From positions 45,746 through 109,745 of the forward strand of contig ONOH01000005.1 in NCBI GenBank assembly GCA_900319405.1: DNA of 64,000 nt, given 5' to 3'. Below, piece after piece: positions 19,253 to 27,497 of this stretch. A program made the translations under genes and the position numbers. Within the stretch, counting starts at the first letter, position 1. Each line of letters starts with the position of its first letter. The DNA is from an uncultured Bacteroidales bacterium. Lineage in GTDB: Bacteria; Bacteroidota; Bacteroidia; Bacteroidales; UBA932. Below the pieces are notes generated by a model that did no database searches, was not told the origin of the DNA, and saw only the letters and a program-made list of their open reading frames with translations.

Positions 19253-19915
19253 CTAGAAGGCGAAGTTCACGCCGGCTTTGATCTGGTGGCGGCCGGTGGT
19301 GAAGTTTTCCAGCTTGCTGGCGTTGAGGAGGGTGTGGTCGTAACCCACAAGGAACTGGAGGTCTCCGACCTGGACGCCCAGGCCGCCGCCAAGCAGGAGG
19401 TTGAAGCGATTGGTGTCACCCTTGTCTCCGTAGTGATTGTAGGAATCTGAAGTGGAGCCGTGGATGGGACCGACGGAAGCGGAGACATTGTACGTGGAAC
19501 GGGCCATCAGGCCAAGCTGGAAGGTGGGACCGGCAAAGGCGAAGAAAGTGGCATTGCTTCCCACTTCGAACTGGCAGGTGAGGTTCACGGGCAGGTTCAG
19601 GGCCACCTCGGTGTAGTTGGCGGAAGCGGATCCGGCAACGGGAATTCCACTGATGGGAGAACCCTCATAGACGTTCTTGCTCTGGAAAAGCATGTCCAGA
19701 TACAGGCCGGGGGCAACGCCGAAGTGCTGCCCGAAAGCCAGGTTATAGCTGGCACCCAGGTAGAAACCATTCAGATGACTGGCATCTCCGATGGCTTTTC
19801 CTTCCTTGGATTTGGTGTTTTCGATGTTGTGCAGATAGCCGGCGCCTACCACCAACTGGGCGTGTGCCTGCATGCCGATGAGCAGGGAGGCAACGATAAG
19901 AAGTACTTTTTTCAT
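19253..19915 (-). CDS. Outer-membrane beta-barrel protein (porin family)
   Basis: A 220-residue protein with a Sec signal peptide (cleavage near HAQ-L) and alternating hydrophobic/aromatic strands ending in a C-terminal Phe (GVNFAF), the outer-membrane assembly signal. It resembles small eight-stranded OMPs (PF13568-type) common in Bacteroidota. The start was moved to MKKVLLIVAS at 19915 because the longer frame lacks a signal peptide and overlaps the promoter. Function unknown; it may be structural or a small-solute pore. Confidence 0.82.
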   Translation of the reverse strand: MKKVLLIVASLLIGMQAHAQLVVGAGYLHNIENTKSKEGKAIGDASHLNGFYLGASYNLAFGQHFGVAPGLYLDMLFQSKNVYEGSPISGIPVAGSASANYTEVALNLPVNLTCQFEVGSNATFFAFAGPTFQLGLMARSTYNVSASVGPIHGSTSDSYNHYGDKGDTNRFNLLLGGGLGVQVGDLQFLVGYDHTLLNASKLENFTTGRHQIKAGVNFAF

Positions 19916-19938
19916 CTTTAAGTTTTTTATTGAACTTG

Positions 19939-19969
19939 CAAAATTAAGCATTATTTCCAGAAACTACAA
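19939..19969 (-). promoter_or_regulatory. Promoter of the outer-membrane protein gene
   Basis: TTG at 19969-19967 and TAATTTTG at 19946-19939 (spacer 20 nt) on the minus strand. The predicted transcript begins about 18 nt before the ATG. It overlaps the 3' end of the upstream acyltransferase gene, so the barrel gene can be expressed alone. Confidence 0.65.
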
Positions 19970-20998
19970 TTTGAGGAAGATCTTCTTCCAGTACAGGGGA
20001 AGGGCCGTGAGGTAGATGAGTCCTATGCAGAACAGGGCGAAGAGGAGAGAGGTGAACTCCGTAACCGGAACCTGCCCCATCGCCCAGGTCTGGAAGCCGG
20101 TCAGGTGCCAGGTCCAGGCCATCACGTCCGACATCAGGTAGCAGTAGATGGCGTTGGTGCCGAATACCTTGAAAAAGCCGGTATGTTTCCACAGCTGTGT
20201 TTCGTCAATGAGCCAGTACAGCAGGCTCAGCAGCAGGGTCCCCAGTCCACAGACCACCAGGACGAAGGAGGGAGACCAGATTTTCTTGTTGAGCGGGAGC
20301 AGCCACATGAGCAGGAAACCGCCCACCATAAGGAGCGTTCCCACCGAGTCCATCCTTCGGAAATCCTTCTGGTACAGGAGTTTGCCCATCAGAAAGCCGA
20401 TGAGCGTATGCGCCACGGCCGGGAGGGTGGAAAGGAGCCCTTCCGGATCAATCCCGTTGCCCCAGCGGTACAGGTGCGACTCCCCGAGGATGGCGGTATC
20501 CACCCGGGCGATGATGCTCTCGGGGCCCTCCACGTAGCCGCTCCCCAGCAGCAGGAGGGCCGAGTAGAAGACCAGGATGCCGCCGGCCACCCAGCCCAGC
20601 CATTTGTGCGGAAGTTTGCAAACCAGCACGGCCGTCATGCCGAAGCAAAGGCCGAAGCGCTGCAGCACGCCCATGATGCGGAGGGTGGAAAGGTCCCATC
20701 GGCCGTTCACCAGCATACTGATCATGTTGACCAGAATGCCGATTCCCACCAGCAGCAGAAAGCGCTTCGCCACCTTCCAGGAGAGGGTGAAATCCGACTT
20801 GCGGAGCGAGAAAAACATGGACACGCCCATCAGGAAGAGGAAGCCGGGAAAGACAAAGTCCGTGGGAGTGAAACCGTTCCATGCCGCGTGGCGCAGCATG
20901 GGATAACGGACGCTCCAGGAGCCGGGGCTGTTGACCAGCACCATCAGGGCCATCGTGATGCCGCGAAGGACGTCAATTGCTTCGATACGTTTGTTCAT
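19964..20998 (-). CDS. DUF5009/HGSNAT-type membrane acyltransferase
   Basis: A 344-residue polytopic protein with about ten membrane segments. The N-terminal motif RIEAIDVLRGITMALMVLVN followed by HAAWNGFTPTDFVFPGFLF is typical of the DUF5009 / heparan-alpha-glucosaminide N-acetyltransferase family, which moves acetyl groups across the membrane to sugars; the His of RHAAWNG is the likely active-site residue. Bacteroidota use such proteins in glycan handling. Start at 20998 places it just behind its promoter. Confidence 0.85.
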   Translation of the reverse strand: MNKRIEAIDVLRGITMALMVLVNSPGSWSVRYPMLRHAAWNGFTPTDFVFPGFLFLMGVSMFFSLRKSDFTLSWKVAKRFLLLVGIGILVNMISMLVNGRWDLSTLRIMGVLQRFGLCFGMTAVLVCKLPHKWLGWVAGGILVFYSALLLLGSGYVEGPESIIARVDTAILGESHLYRWGNGIDPEGLLSTLPAVAHTLIGFLMGKLLYQKDFRRMDSVGTLLMVGGFLLMWLLPLNKKIWSPSFVLVVCGLGTLLLSLLYWLIDETQLWKHTGFFKVFGTNAIYCYLMSDVMAWTWHLTGFQTWAMGQVPVTEFTSLLFALFCIGLIYLTALPLYWKKIFLKL

Positions 20999-21003
20999 GA
21001 TTG

Positions 21004-21034
21004 CAAAAATAGGCAAAAAGCCACAGAATACCAA
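21004..21034 (-). promoter_or_regulatory. Promoter of the DUF5009 acyltransferase gene
   Basis: TTG at 21034-21032 and TATTTTTG at 21011-21004 on the minus strand, spacer 20 nt. The -7 element ends 5 nt before the ATG, so the mRNA would be nearly leaderless. It is back-to-back with the feoAB promoter. Confidence 0.7.
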
Positions 21035-21044
21035 TAAATGGGGA

Positions 21045-21075
21045 TTGACAACGGGCCGAAAGCGCCGTACCTTTG
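21045..21075 (+). promoter_or_regulatory. Promoter of feoAB
   Basis: TTG at 21045-21047 and TACCTTTG at 21068-21075, spacer 20 nt, upstream of the ATG at 21103. I do not see an obvious Fur box in the short divergent region, though I cannot score one by eye. Confidence 0.65.
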
Positions 21076-21102
21076 CGCCCGGCGCAAAAACAAGAACAAG
21101 CC

Positions 21103-23496
21103 ATGATACTTGCAGACCTCACAAGCGGAGAGAAAGCCGTCATCGTCCGTGTCCACGGCCACGGCAGTTTCCGTAAACGCCTCATAGAGATGGGCTTCAT
21201 ACAGGGAAAAGAGATAAGGGTGGTGCTCAATGCACCGCTCAGGGATCCCATCGAGTACGAGATTATCGGCTACCGGGTTTCGCTCCGCCGCGAAGAGGCC
21301 CGAAAGATTGAAGTGGTGACCGAGCAGGAGGCCCGCGAAGCCCTTTCGAGCGACGAGCACCTGCAGGCCCTGCCCGGAGACCTGGAAGACAAGGAGCGGC
21401 TGGACCGCGCCCTGGCCCACGTGGCCGAGGAGCGCCACCACAACATCCGCGTGGCCCTGGTGGGCAACCCCAACTGCGGAAAAACCTCCCTTTTCAACAT
21501 CGCCTCCGGCAGCCACGAGCACGTGGGCAATTATTCGGGCGTCACGGTGGACGCCAAGGAAGGGTATTTCCGCTACAAGGGGTACGACATCACCCTGGTG
21601 GACCTCCCGGGCACCTATTCCCTCAGCGCCTACTCCCCCGAGGAACTCTATGTGCGCAAGAACCTGCTGGAAACGATGCCCGACGTAGTGGTGAACGTGG
21701 TGGACGCATCCAATATCGAACGCAACCTGTACCTGACTACCCAGCTCATCGACATGAACCTCAGGACCGTCATGGCCCTGAACATGTACGACGAGCTGCA
21801 GAGCAAAGGGGACAAACTGGACATCAAGCAGCTGGGCTACCTCCTGGGATTGCCCGTCTGCCCCACGGTGAGCCGTGATGGGCAGGGCATCCCGGAGCTC
21901 TTCGACACCGTCATCAAGATTTACGAGCAGGCCGATCCGCACCTGGCCCGCCACATCCACATCAACCACGGGGCCGAGTTGGAAAAGAGCATCCGGCGCA
22001 TCCAGCTGGGGATTTCCGGGGACAATGACCTGCGCTCCCGCTACTCGACCCGCTACCTGGCCATCAAATACCTGGAGAGCGACCGGGAGGTGGAGGGGCT
22101 GTTCGCATCGGCCCCTGAGGCCGGGACACTGCGTGCCATCCGGCAGGAGGAGGAGCAGCGCATCCGCGGGCTTCTGGGGACATCGGCCGAAAGCGCCATC
22201 GTGGATGCCAAATACGCCTTTATCCAGGGCGCCCTGGCCGAAACCTACGAGCGCTACCGGGAGGAGCGGCCGCGGCGCACCCTGACCGACCGCATCGATG
22301 CCATCGTCACCCACCGCTGGGCGGCCTTCCCCATCTTCATCCTGCTGCTGTGGTTCGTTTTCTGGGCCACCTTCACCATCGGCCAGTATCCGATGGACTG
22401 GATTGACTGGGCGGTGGCGGCGTTCGGAGACTGGGTGGGCGGCCTGATGCCCGAGGGCTGGCTCAGAGACCTTCTGGTCGATGGCGTGATCGCCGGCGTG
22501 GGCAGCGTGCTGGTGTTCCTGCCCAACATCATGATTCTGTATTTCTTCATTTCCCTGATGGAAGACAGCGGGTATATGGCCCGGGCGGCTTTCATCGTGG
22601 ACAAACTGATGCACAGGATTGGCCTTCACGGCAAGAGTTTTATCCCGATGGTGATGGGCTTCGGCTGCAATGTGCCGGCCATTATGGCCACCCGCAGCAT
22701 CGAGAGCCGAAAAAGCCGCCTCATCACCATCGCCATCATCCCCTTTATGTCCTGCGCGGGCCGGCTGCCCATCTTCGTGCTTTTCGCCGGGGCCTTCTTC
22801 CCGGGGAGCCCCGCCACGGCGCTGCTGGGCATCTACCTGCTGGGGGTTGTCCTGGCCATCCTGTCGGCCGTGGTGCTGGCCCGCTTTGTCAAGGACGACG
22901 ACCTTCCCTTCGTGATGGAACTGCCGCCCTACCGCGTCCCTACCGGCAAGGCCATCTGGCGCCATACCTGGGAAAAAGGCAAGCAGTACCTGGAAAAAAT
23001 GGCCACTACCATCCTCCTGTTCTCCGTCGCCATCTGGTTCCTGGGCTACTTCCCGCGCCACGAGGGCCAATCCACAGCCTATCAGCAGGAGCATTCGTAT
23101 ATCGGCACGCTGGGCAAGTTCATCGAACCGGTGAACGAGCCGCTGGGCTTCAACTGGAAGATGGATGTGGGCCTGCTGGCCGGCGTCGGCGCCAAAGAGC
23201 TGGTTATCAGTACGATGGGCGTAATGTACGCCCAGGACGGCGAAGCGTATGAAGGCCTGGGTGAGGCCGATGACACCGCCCTGCAGAGTGCCCTCAAGGC
23301 CACCGTCCCCACCGCCGCCGCCCTGGCCTTCATGGTCTTCGTGCTGCTGTACTTCCCCTGCATCGCCACCTTCGTGGCCACCAAGAACGAAACCGGCCGC
23401 TGGCGCTGGGCCATCCTCCTGGCCCTATACACCATCCTGGTGGCCTGGCTCTGCGCCTTCGCCGCCTACCGCATTGGCCTTCTGTGCTGCCTATAA
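21103..23496 (+). CDS. feoB: Ferrous iron transporter, FeoA-FeoB fusion
   Basis: A 797-residue inner-membrane Fe(II) importer. Residues 1-75 form a FeoA SH3-like domain fused to FeoB. The GTPase domain has G1 GNPNCGKT (121-128), G2 GVTVD, G3 DLPGTYS and a divergent G4 NMYDE. The membrane part carries two Gate domains with the conserved GFGCNVPAIMATR and SCAGRLPIFVLF cysteines. FeoA-FeoB fusions are normal in Bacteroidales. I used ATG 21103, the start of FeoA. The stop codon is in the stem of a repeated terminator element. Confidence 0.96.
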   Translation: MILADLTSGEKAVIVRVHGHGSFRKRLIEMGFIQGKEIRVVLNAPLRDPIEYEIIGYRVSLRREEARKIEVVTEQEAREALSSDEHLQALPGDLEDKERLDRALAHVAEERHHNIRVALVGNPNCGKTSLFNIASGSHEHVGNYSGVTVDAKEGYFRYKGYDITLVDLPGTYSLSAYSPEELYVRKNLLETMPDVVVNVVDASNIERNLYLTTQLIDMNLRTVMALNMYDELQSKGDKLDIKQLGYLLGLPVCPTVSRDGQGIPELFDTVIKIYEQADPHLARHIHINHGAELEKSIRRIQLGISGDNDLRSRYSTRYLAIKYLESDREVEGLFASAPEAGTLRAIRQEEEQRIRGLLGTSAESAIVDAKYAFIQGALAETYERYREERPRRTLTDRIDAIVTHRWAAFPIFILLLWFVFWATFTIGQYPMDWIDWAVAAFGDWVGGLMPEGWLRDLLVDGVIAGVGSVLVFLPNIMILYFFISLMEDSGYMARAAFIVDKLMHRIGLHGKSFIPMVMGFGCNVPAIMATRSIESRKSRLITIAIIPFMSCAGRLPIFVLFAGAFFPGSPATALLGIYLLGVVLAILSAVVLARFVKDDDLPFVMELPPYRVPTGKAIWRHTWEKGKQYLEKMATTILLFSVAIWFLGYFPRHEGQSTAYQQEHSYIGTLGKFIEPVNEPLGFNWKMDVGLLAGVGAKELVISTMGVMYAQDGEAYEGLGEADDTALQSALKATVPTAAALAFMVFVLLYFPCIATFVATKNETGRWRWAILLALYTILVAWLCAFAAYRIGLLCCL

Positions 23497-23554
23497 CACA
23501 TTGACAATCAGCGTGTTACAAAAAATCCTCTGCACTTTTTGCGCAGAGGATTTT
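23494..23554 (+). terminator. Tandem-hairpin element, copy B (after feoAB)
   Basis: Hairpin 1 (23494-23517) pairs TAACAC with GTGTTA and has a TGA-CAA-TCA apex; its first three bases are the feoB stop. Hairpin 2 (23522-23554) has a perfect 12-bp stem AAAATCCTCTGC with its complement, loop ACTTTTTGC. A further TGACAATCA apex follows at about 23566-23575. Confidence 0.78.
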
Positions 23555-23593
23555 CTGTAAATTACTGACAATCAGGGATTTAACGTGGAGATC

Positions 23594-23767
23594 AATGATA
23601 CACGCCCAAGTCCCTCCCCCGAGGGGAGGGGTTTCGGGTGGGGGTAACGTGGACACTGATACACTGACGTGTGGCACGCCCAAGTCCCTCCCCCGAGGGG
23701 AGGGGAGGGGTTTCGGGTGGGGGTAACGTGGTCACTGATACACTGACGTGGACACGTCAGTGTATCA
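23594..23767. repeat. Direct repeats of a C/G-rich unit ending in a palindrome
   Basis: Two copies of a unit containing CGCCCAAGTCCCTCCCCCGA, a G-rich complement, TTTCGGGTGGGGGTAACGTG and TGATACACTGACGTG lie at about 23602-23669 and 23678-23750; the second has an extra GAGGG. A partial copy of the linker precedes them near 23583. The pyrimidine and purine arms are complementary, so each unit can fold. Confidence 0.7.
23736..23767 (-). terminator. Hairpin overlapping the hppA stop codon
   Basis: A perfect 15-bp inverted repeat (TGATACACTGACGTG and its complement, 2-nt centre). The hppA stop codon (23759-23757) lies inside the right arm. It probably ends hppA transcription, though no long T run follows on the minus strand. 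Confidence 0.55.
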
Positions 23768-25943
23768 TCACGGTAAGGCCGGCCATGACGATGCTCACCA
23801 TGCTCATGAGTTTGATGAGGATGTTGAGGGAGGGGCCGGAGGTGTCTTTGAAGGGGTCTCCTACGGTGTCTCCCACGATGGTGGCTTTGTGGGAAGGGGA
23901 GTTCTTGCCGCCGTGGTGGCCTTCTTCCACGTACTTTTTGGCATTGTCCCACGCACCGCCGGAGTTGGCCAGGAAGATGGCCAGCACAAAGCCGGCACCG
24001 AGACCGCCGGACAGGAGGCCGATGACGCCGGCCGGGCCCAGCAGCACGCCCACCACCATGGGAACGATGATGGCCAGCAGGGAGGGGAAGATCATCTCCT
24101 GCTGGGCGGCCCTGGTGGAAATGCGAACGCAGGAGGTGTAGTCCGGACGCTGCTTCCCTTCCAGGATGCCGGCTATCTCGCGGAACTGCCGGCGCACTTC
24201 CACCACCATTTTGGAGGCGGCGCGGCCCACGGCCTGCATCGTGAGGCCGCAGAAGAGGAAGGCCATCATGGAGCCGATGAAAATGCCCGCCAGTACCCGG
24301 GGGTTCATCAGGGTGATGTCGTAGAGGCTCACGATGTCGGTAATGGAGGCGTTGACGGTTTCCACCGTGCGTCCGCCCACTTCCAGCGCATGGCGGCCGA
24401 CGTGACCGAGCCCGATCTTGAGCTCTTCGATATACGAGGCCAGCAGGGCCAGGGCGGTAAGGGCGGCCGATCCGATGGCGAAGCCCTTGCCGGTAGCGGC
24501 CGTGGTGTTGCCCAGGGCGTCCAGGACATCGGTCTTCTCGCGGACGGAGGGGTCCAGCTCGCTCATCTGGGCGTTGCCGCCGGCATTGTCGGCGATGGGA
24601 CCGTAAGCGTCTGTGGCCAGGGTGATTCCCAGGGTGGAGAGCATTCCCACGGCGGCGATGGAGATGCCGTACAGGCCCAGGCTCAGGGTCTGGGTGGAGA
24701 AGACGAAGTCCGTCGCAAAGCCATAAGCCAGGAGGATGGCGGCGCAGATGGTAACCACCGGGACGGCCGTCGAGCGCATCCCCAGGCCCACGCCGTTGAT
24801 GATCACCGTGGCGGAACCGGTCTGGGCCGCCTCGGCCAGTTTCTGCGTGGGTTTATAGGAATGGGAGGTGTAGAATTCCGTCACCTTGCCGATAACCACG
24901 CCGGCCAGAAGGCCGCTCAGAACGCTCAGGGACAGTTTCCACCAGCCCGGGAAGCCCAGCAGGTAGAAGATGCCGAAGGACAGTGCGGCGATGAGGGCGG
25001 AGGACAGGTTGGTGCCCACGGAGAGGGATTTGAGGAGGTCCTGAAGGCGGGCACCCTCCTTGGTATGGACAGCGTAAATGCCTAAGATGGAGAGCACTAC
25101 GCCGATGGCGGCAATGACCATGGGGGCCAGGATGGCGCGCAGCTGGACATCGGTTCCCTCGGCAAAGAAGGCCGATGCGCCCAGGGCCATCGTGGCAAGG
25201 ATGGAGCCGCAGTAGCTTTCGTACAGATCGGCCCCCATGCCGGCGACGTCGCCGACGTTGTCACCCACGTTGTCGGCGATGGTGGCGGGGTTGCGGGGGT
25301 CGTCCTCCGGGATGTCCTGCTCCACTTTGCCGACGATGTCGGCCCCGACATCGGCCGCCTTGGTGTAGATGCCGCCGCCTACGCGAGCGAAGAGGGCCTG
25401 CGTGGAGGCGCCCATCCCGAAGGTGAGCATGGTGGTGGTGATGACCACGAGGTTCTGCGCATCGCTGGGGTCGTAGAAAATCTTGAGGACGCTCCACCAG
25501 ATGGCGATGTCCAGAAGGCCCAGGCCCACCACGGTCAGGCCCATCACGGCACCGCTGCGGAAGGCGATGCGGAGGCCGGCGTTGAGGCTGCGCATCGTGG
25601 CGTTGGCCGTACGGGCGCTGGCGTAGGTGGCCGTTTTCATTCCTACGAAGCCGGCCAGGCCGCTGAACAGACCGCCGGTGAGGAAGGCAAACGGAACCCA
25701 GGGATTCTGCACGCCGAAGCCATAGGCCAGGACGGCAAAGAGGGCGGCCAGGACGATGAATACGACCAGTACCACTTTGTACTGCTGCCGGAGATAGGCC
25801 ATCGCGCCCTCGCGCACGTACTGCGCAATCTCCTTCATCGTAGGCGTGCCCTCGCTTTCCTTCATCATCTGACGAAAGAAAAGCCAGGCGAACAGCAGGG
25901 CGATGACCGCTGCCGCGGGAACAAGATAGAATAGACAGGTCAT
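23757..25943 (-). CDS. hppA: Membrane-bound ion-pumping pyrophosphatase
   Basis: A 728-residue integral membrane pump using pyrophosphate hydrolysis to move H+ and/or Na+. The substrate loop DVGADIVGKVE, the acidic motif DNVGDNVGDVAGMGADLYE and a C-terminal DNAKK motif are all present. The motif GNTTAATGKG has Ala where K+-independent enzymes have Lys, so this is the K+-dependent class; Bacteroides members of that class pump Na+ and H+. About 16 membrane segments and normal length. pheS lies 39 nt upstream on the same strand. Confidence 0.95.
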   Translation of the reverse strand: MTCLFYLVPAAAVIALLFAWLFFRQMMKESEGTPTMKEIAQYVREGAMAYLRQQYKVVLVVFIVLAALFAVLAYGFGVQNPWVPFAFLTGGLFSGLAGFVGMKTATYASARTANATMRSLNAGLRIAFRSGAVMGLTVVGLGLLDIAIWWSVLKIFYDPSDAQNLVVITTTMLTFGMGASTQALFARVGGGIYTKAADVGADIVGKVEQDIPEDDPRNPATIADNVGDNVGDVAGMGADLYESYCGSILATMALGASAFFAEGTDVQLRAILAPMVIAAIGVVLSILGIYAVHTKEGARLQDLLKSLSVGTNLSSALIAALSFGIFYLLGFPGWWKLSLSVLSGLLAGVVIGKVTEFYTSHSYKPTQKLAEAAQTGSATVIINGVGLGMRSTAVPVVTICAAILLAYGFATDFVFSTQTLSLGLYGISIAAVGMLSTLGITLATDAYGPIADNAGGNAQMSELDPSVREKTDVLDALGNTTAATGKGFAIGSAALTALALLASYIEELKIGLGHVGRHALEVGGRTVETVNASITDIVSLYDITLMNPRVLAGIFIGSMMAFLFCGLTMQAVGRAASKMVVEVRRQFREIAGILEGKQRPDYTSCVRISTRAAQQEMIFPSLLAIIVPMVVGVLLGPAGVIGLLSGGLGAGFVLAIFLANSGGAWDNAKKYVEEGHHGGKNSPSHKATIVGDTVGDPFKDTSGPSLNILIKLMSMVSIVMAGLTVMIH

Positions 25944-25982
25944 GGTTATTGGTTAATTATGTGGTTGTGCGGGTTGGGAAAG

Positions 25983-27017
25983 CTATACCTCCGTGGCGGT
26001 GGCGAATTCGGCCAGGAAGCGCATGTCGTTCTCGAAGTAGTGACGGAGGTCGTTGACCTGCCACTTGAGCATGGCGATGCGCTCTACCCCCATGCCGAAG
26101 GCGAATCCGCTGTATTTTTCGGGGTCTATGCCGCTGGCTTTGAGGACGTTGGGATCCACCATGCCGCAGCCCATAATCTCCAGCCAGCCGGTGCCCTTGC
26201 AGATGTTGCAGCCCTTTCCGTGGCAGATGTTGCAGCTGACGTCCACCTCGGCCGAGGGCTCGGTGAAGGGGAAATAGGAGGGGCGCATCCGGATTTCGGT
26301 CTCGGGGCCGAACATCTCGCGGGCGAACAGGAGGATGGCCTGCTTGAGGTCTGCGAAAGTGACGTCCTTGTCGATATAAAGACCCTCCACCTGGTGGAAG
26401 ATGCAGTGGGCGCGGGCCGATATGGCCTCGTTCCGGAAAACGCGGCCCGGGCAGATCACGCGGATCGGGAGGGGCTGAGATTCCATCGTGCGCACCTGCA
26501 CGGAGGAGGTGTGCGTGCGCAGAAGAAGCGGATTCAGGTGGCCGCTGCTCACGAAAAAGGTGTCCTGCATTTCGCGGGCGGGATGGTTGGGCGGGAAGTT
26601 GAGGGCCTCGAAGACGTGGTAGTCGTCTTCGATTTCCGGACCCTCGGCCACATCATAGCCGAATTTGCGGAAGATGTCCACAATCTGCTGGCGGACGATG
26701 GAGACCGGATGGCGGGAGCCCAGGGGAACGGCGTCTCCGGGCATTGTAAGGTCTTCCCTGGGACCATCGGCCCGGGCGGCGGTTTCCGCGCCGGCTTTCA
26801 GCTCTTCGATTTTGGCCTGGGTGAACTTTTTGAGCTCGTTCAGTTTCTGGCCGTATTCGCGCTTGAGCTCGGGGGCCACGGAGCGGAACTGCTCCATCAG
26901 GGCGGTCACTTCCCCTTTTTTGCCCAGAAAACGGATACGGGCTTCCTCCGCCTCCTTGGCGCTGGCAGCCTTGAGTTCATTCAATTCCTTGAGAATTTTT
27001 TCAATCGCTTCTTTCAT
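25983..27017 (-). CDS. pheS: Phenylalanyl-tRNA synthetase alpha subunit
   Basis: A 344-residue class II synthetase subunit charging tRNA-Phe together with PheT (not in the window). An N-terminal coiled-coil tRNA-binding arm (1-85) precedes the catalytic core: motif 2 VFRNEAISARAHCIFHQVEG, and motif 3 FAFGMGVERIAML. A cysteine-rich insert CNICHGKGCNICKGTGW (around 263-279) is typical of Bacteroidota PheS and probably binds zinc. The start abuts the stop of the small secreted-protein gene upstream. Confidence 0.96.
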   Translation of the reverse strand: MKEAIEKILKELNELKAASAKEAEEARIRFLGKKGEVTALMEQFRSVAPELKREYGQKLNELKKFTQAKIEELKAGAETAARADGPREDLTMPGDAVPLGSRHPVSIVRQQIVDIFRKFGYDVAEGPEIEDDYHVFEALNFPPNHPAREMQDTFFVSSGHLNPLLLRTHTSSVQVRTMESQPLPIRVICPGRVFRNEAISARAHCIFHQVEGLYIDKDVTFADLKQAILLFAREMFGPETEIRMRPSYFPFTEPSAEVDVSCNICHGKGCNICKGTGWLEIMGCGMVDPNVLKASGIDPEKYSGFAFGMGVERIAMLKWQVNDLRHYFENDMRFLAEFATATEV

Positions 27018-27018
27018 A

Positions 27019-27435
27019 TCATTTTTTCTTTTTGTTCCTTTTGTCGCGGGCGTCCTGGGCGCGTTTTCCGCCGGTTTTCCAGTATTTTTTCCACTGCTCG
27101 TCGGTGAAAAAGCGCTTGTAGGAGTTGTCGATGGCCTGCATCCACTTGTCCTGGACGTTGATGTACAGGTCCCGGTTCTCTACCTTGGATTTCTGCATCT
27201 GTTCCATCTCCTCGGCCATGGCGTGGTAGTCGTGGGTGAGGGTGGAGTCCACGTAGAACTCCTGCCAGTATTCCAGATCCAGCAGGTTGCTCAGGCGCTG
27301 CACCTCCTTGTCTATGAACTCCAGCAGCTGTTTTTCCTTCTCTTCGGGGGTCTGGGGCGGCTGATTTTGCGCTCCGGCCACAAAAAGCGAGAGGGTTATG
27401 GCGGCAAACAAGCTCAATAAACGATAAATTTTCAT
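27019..27435 (-). CDS. Secreted helical protein of unknown function
   Basis: A 138-residue protein with a Sec signal peptide (MKIYRLLSLFAAIT..., cleavage near AGAQ-N), then a charged, mostly helical region rich in Glu, Lys and aromatic residues and a very basic C-terminus (RAQDARDKRNKKKK). I do not recognise a named family. It lies immediately upstream of pheS (1 nt between stop and start) with its own promoter at 27461-27491. I used the start at 27435 that yields a clean signal peptide. Confidence 0.75.
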   Translation of the reverse strand: MKIYRLLSLFAAITLSLFVAGAQNQPPQTPEEKEKQLLEFIDKEVQRLSNLLDLEYWQEFYVDSTLTHDYHAMAEEMEQMQKSKVENRDLYINVQDKWMQAIDNSYKRFFTDEQWKKYWKTGGKRAQDARDKRNKKKK

Positions 27436-27460
27436 ACCTTTGTAAACTGATGTCAAGCAA

Positions 27461-27491
27461 CAAAAATACGCAATAAATCGAAAAAGCCCAA
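27461..27491 (-). promoter_or_regulatory. Promoter of the secreted-protein/pheS/hppA run
   Basis: TTG at 27491-27489 and TATTTTTG at 27468-27461 on the minus strand, spacer 20 nt, 25 nt upstream of the ATG at 27435. It may serve pheS and hppA too, since the genes are closely spaced. Confidence 0.65.
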
Positions 27492-27497
27492 AATACG

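Noticed and set aside
20995-23094. 699-codon minus-strand ORF opposite feoAB
   Set aside because: Shadow of the FeoA-FeoB coding region; the composition is antisense-like and has no motifs.
23594-23735. CRISPR array
   Set aside because: Only two large, foldable units without short uniform spacers; not a CRISPR layout, and no cas genes are present.
23748-25085. Plus-strand ORF opposite hppA
   Set aside because: Gly/Asp/His-rich shadow of the pyrophosphatase frame.
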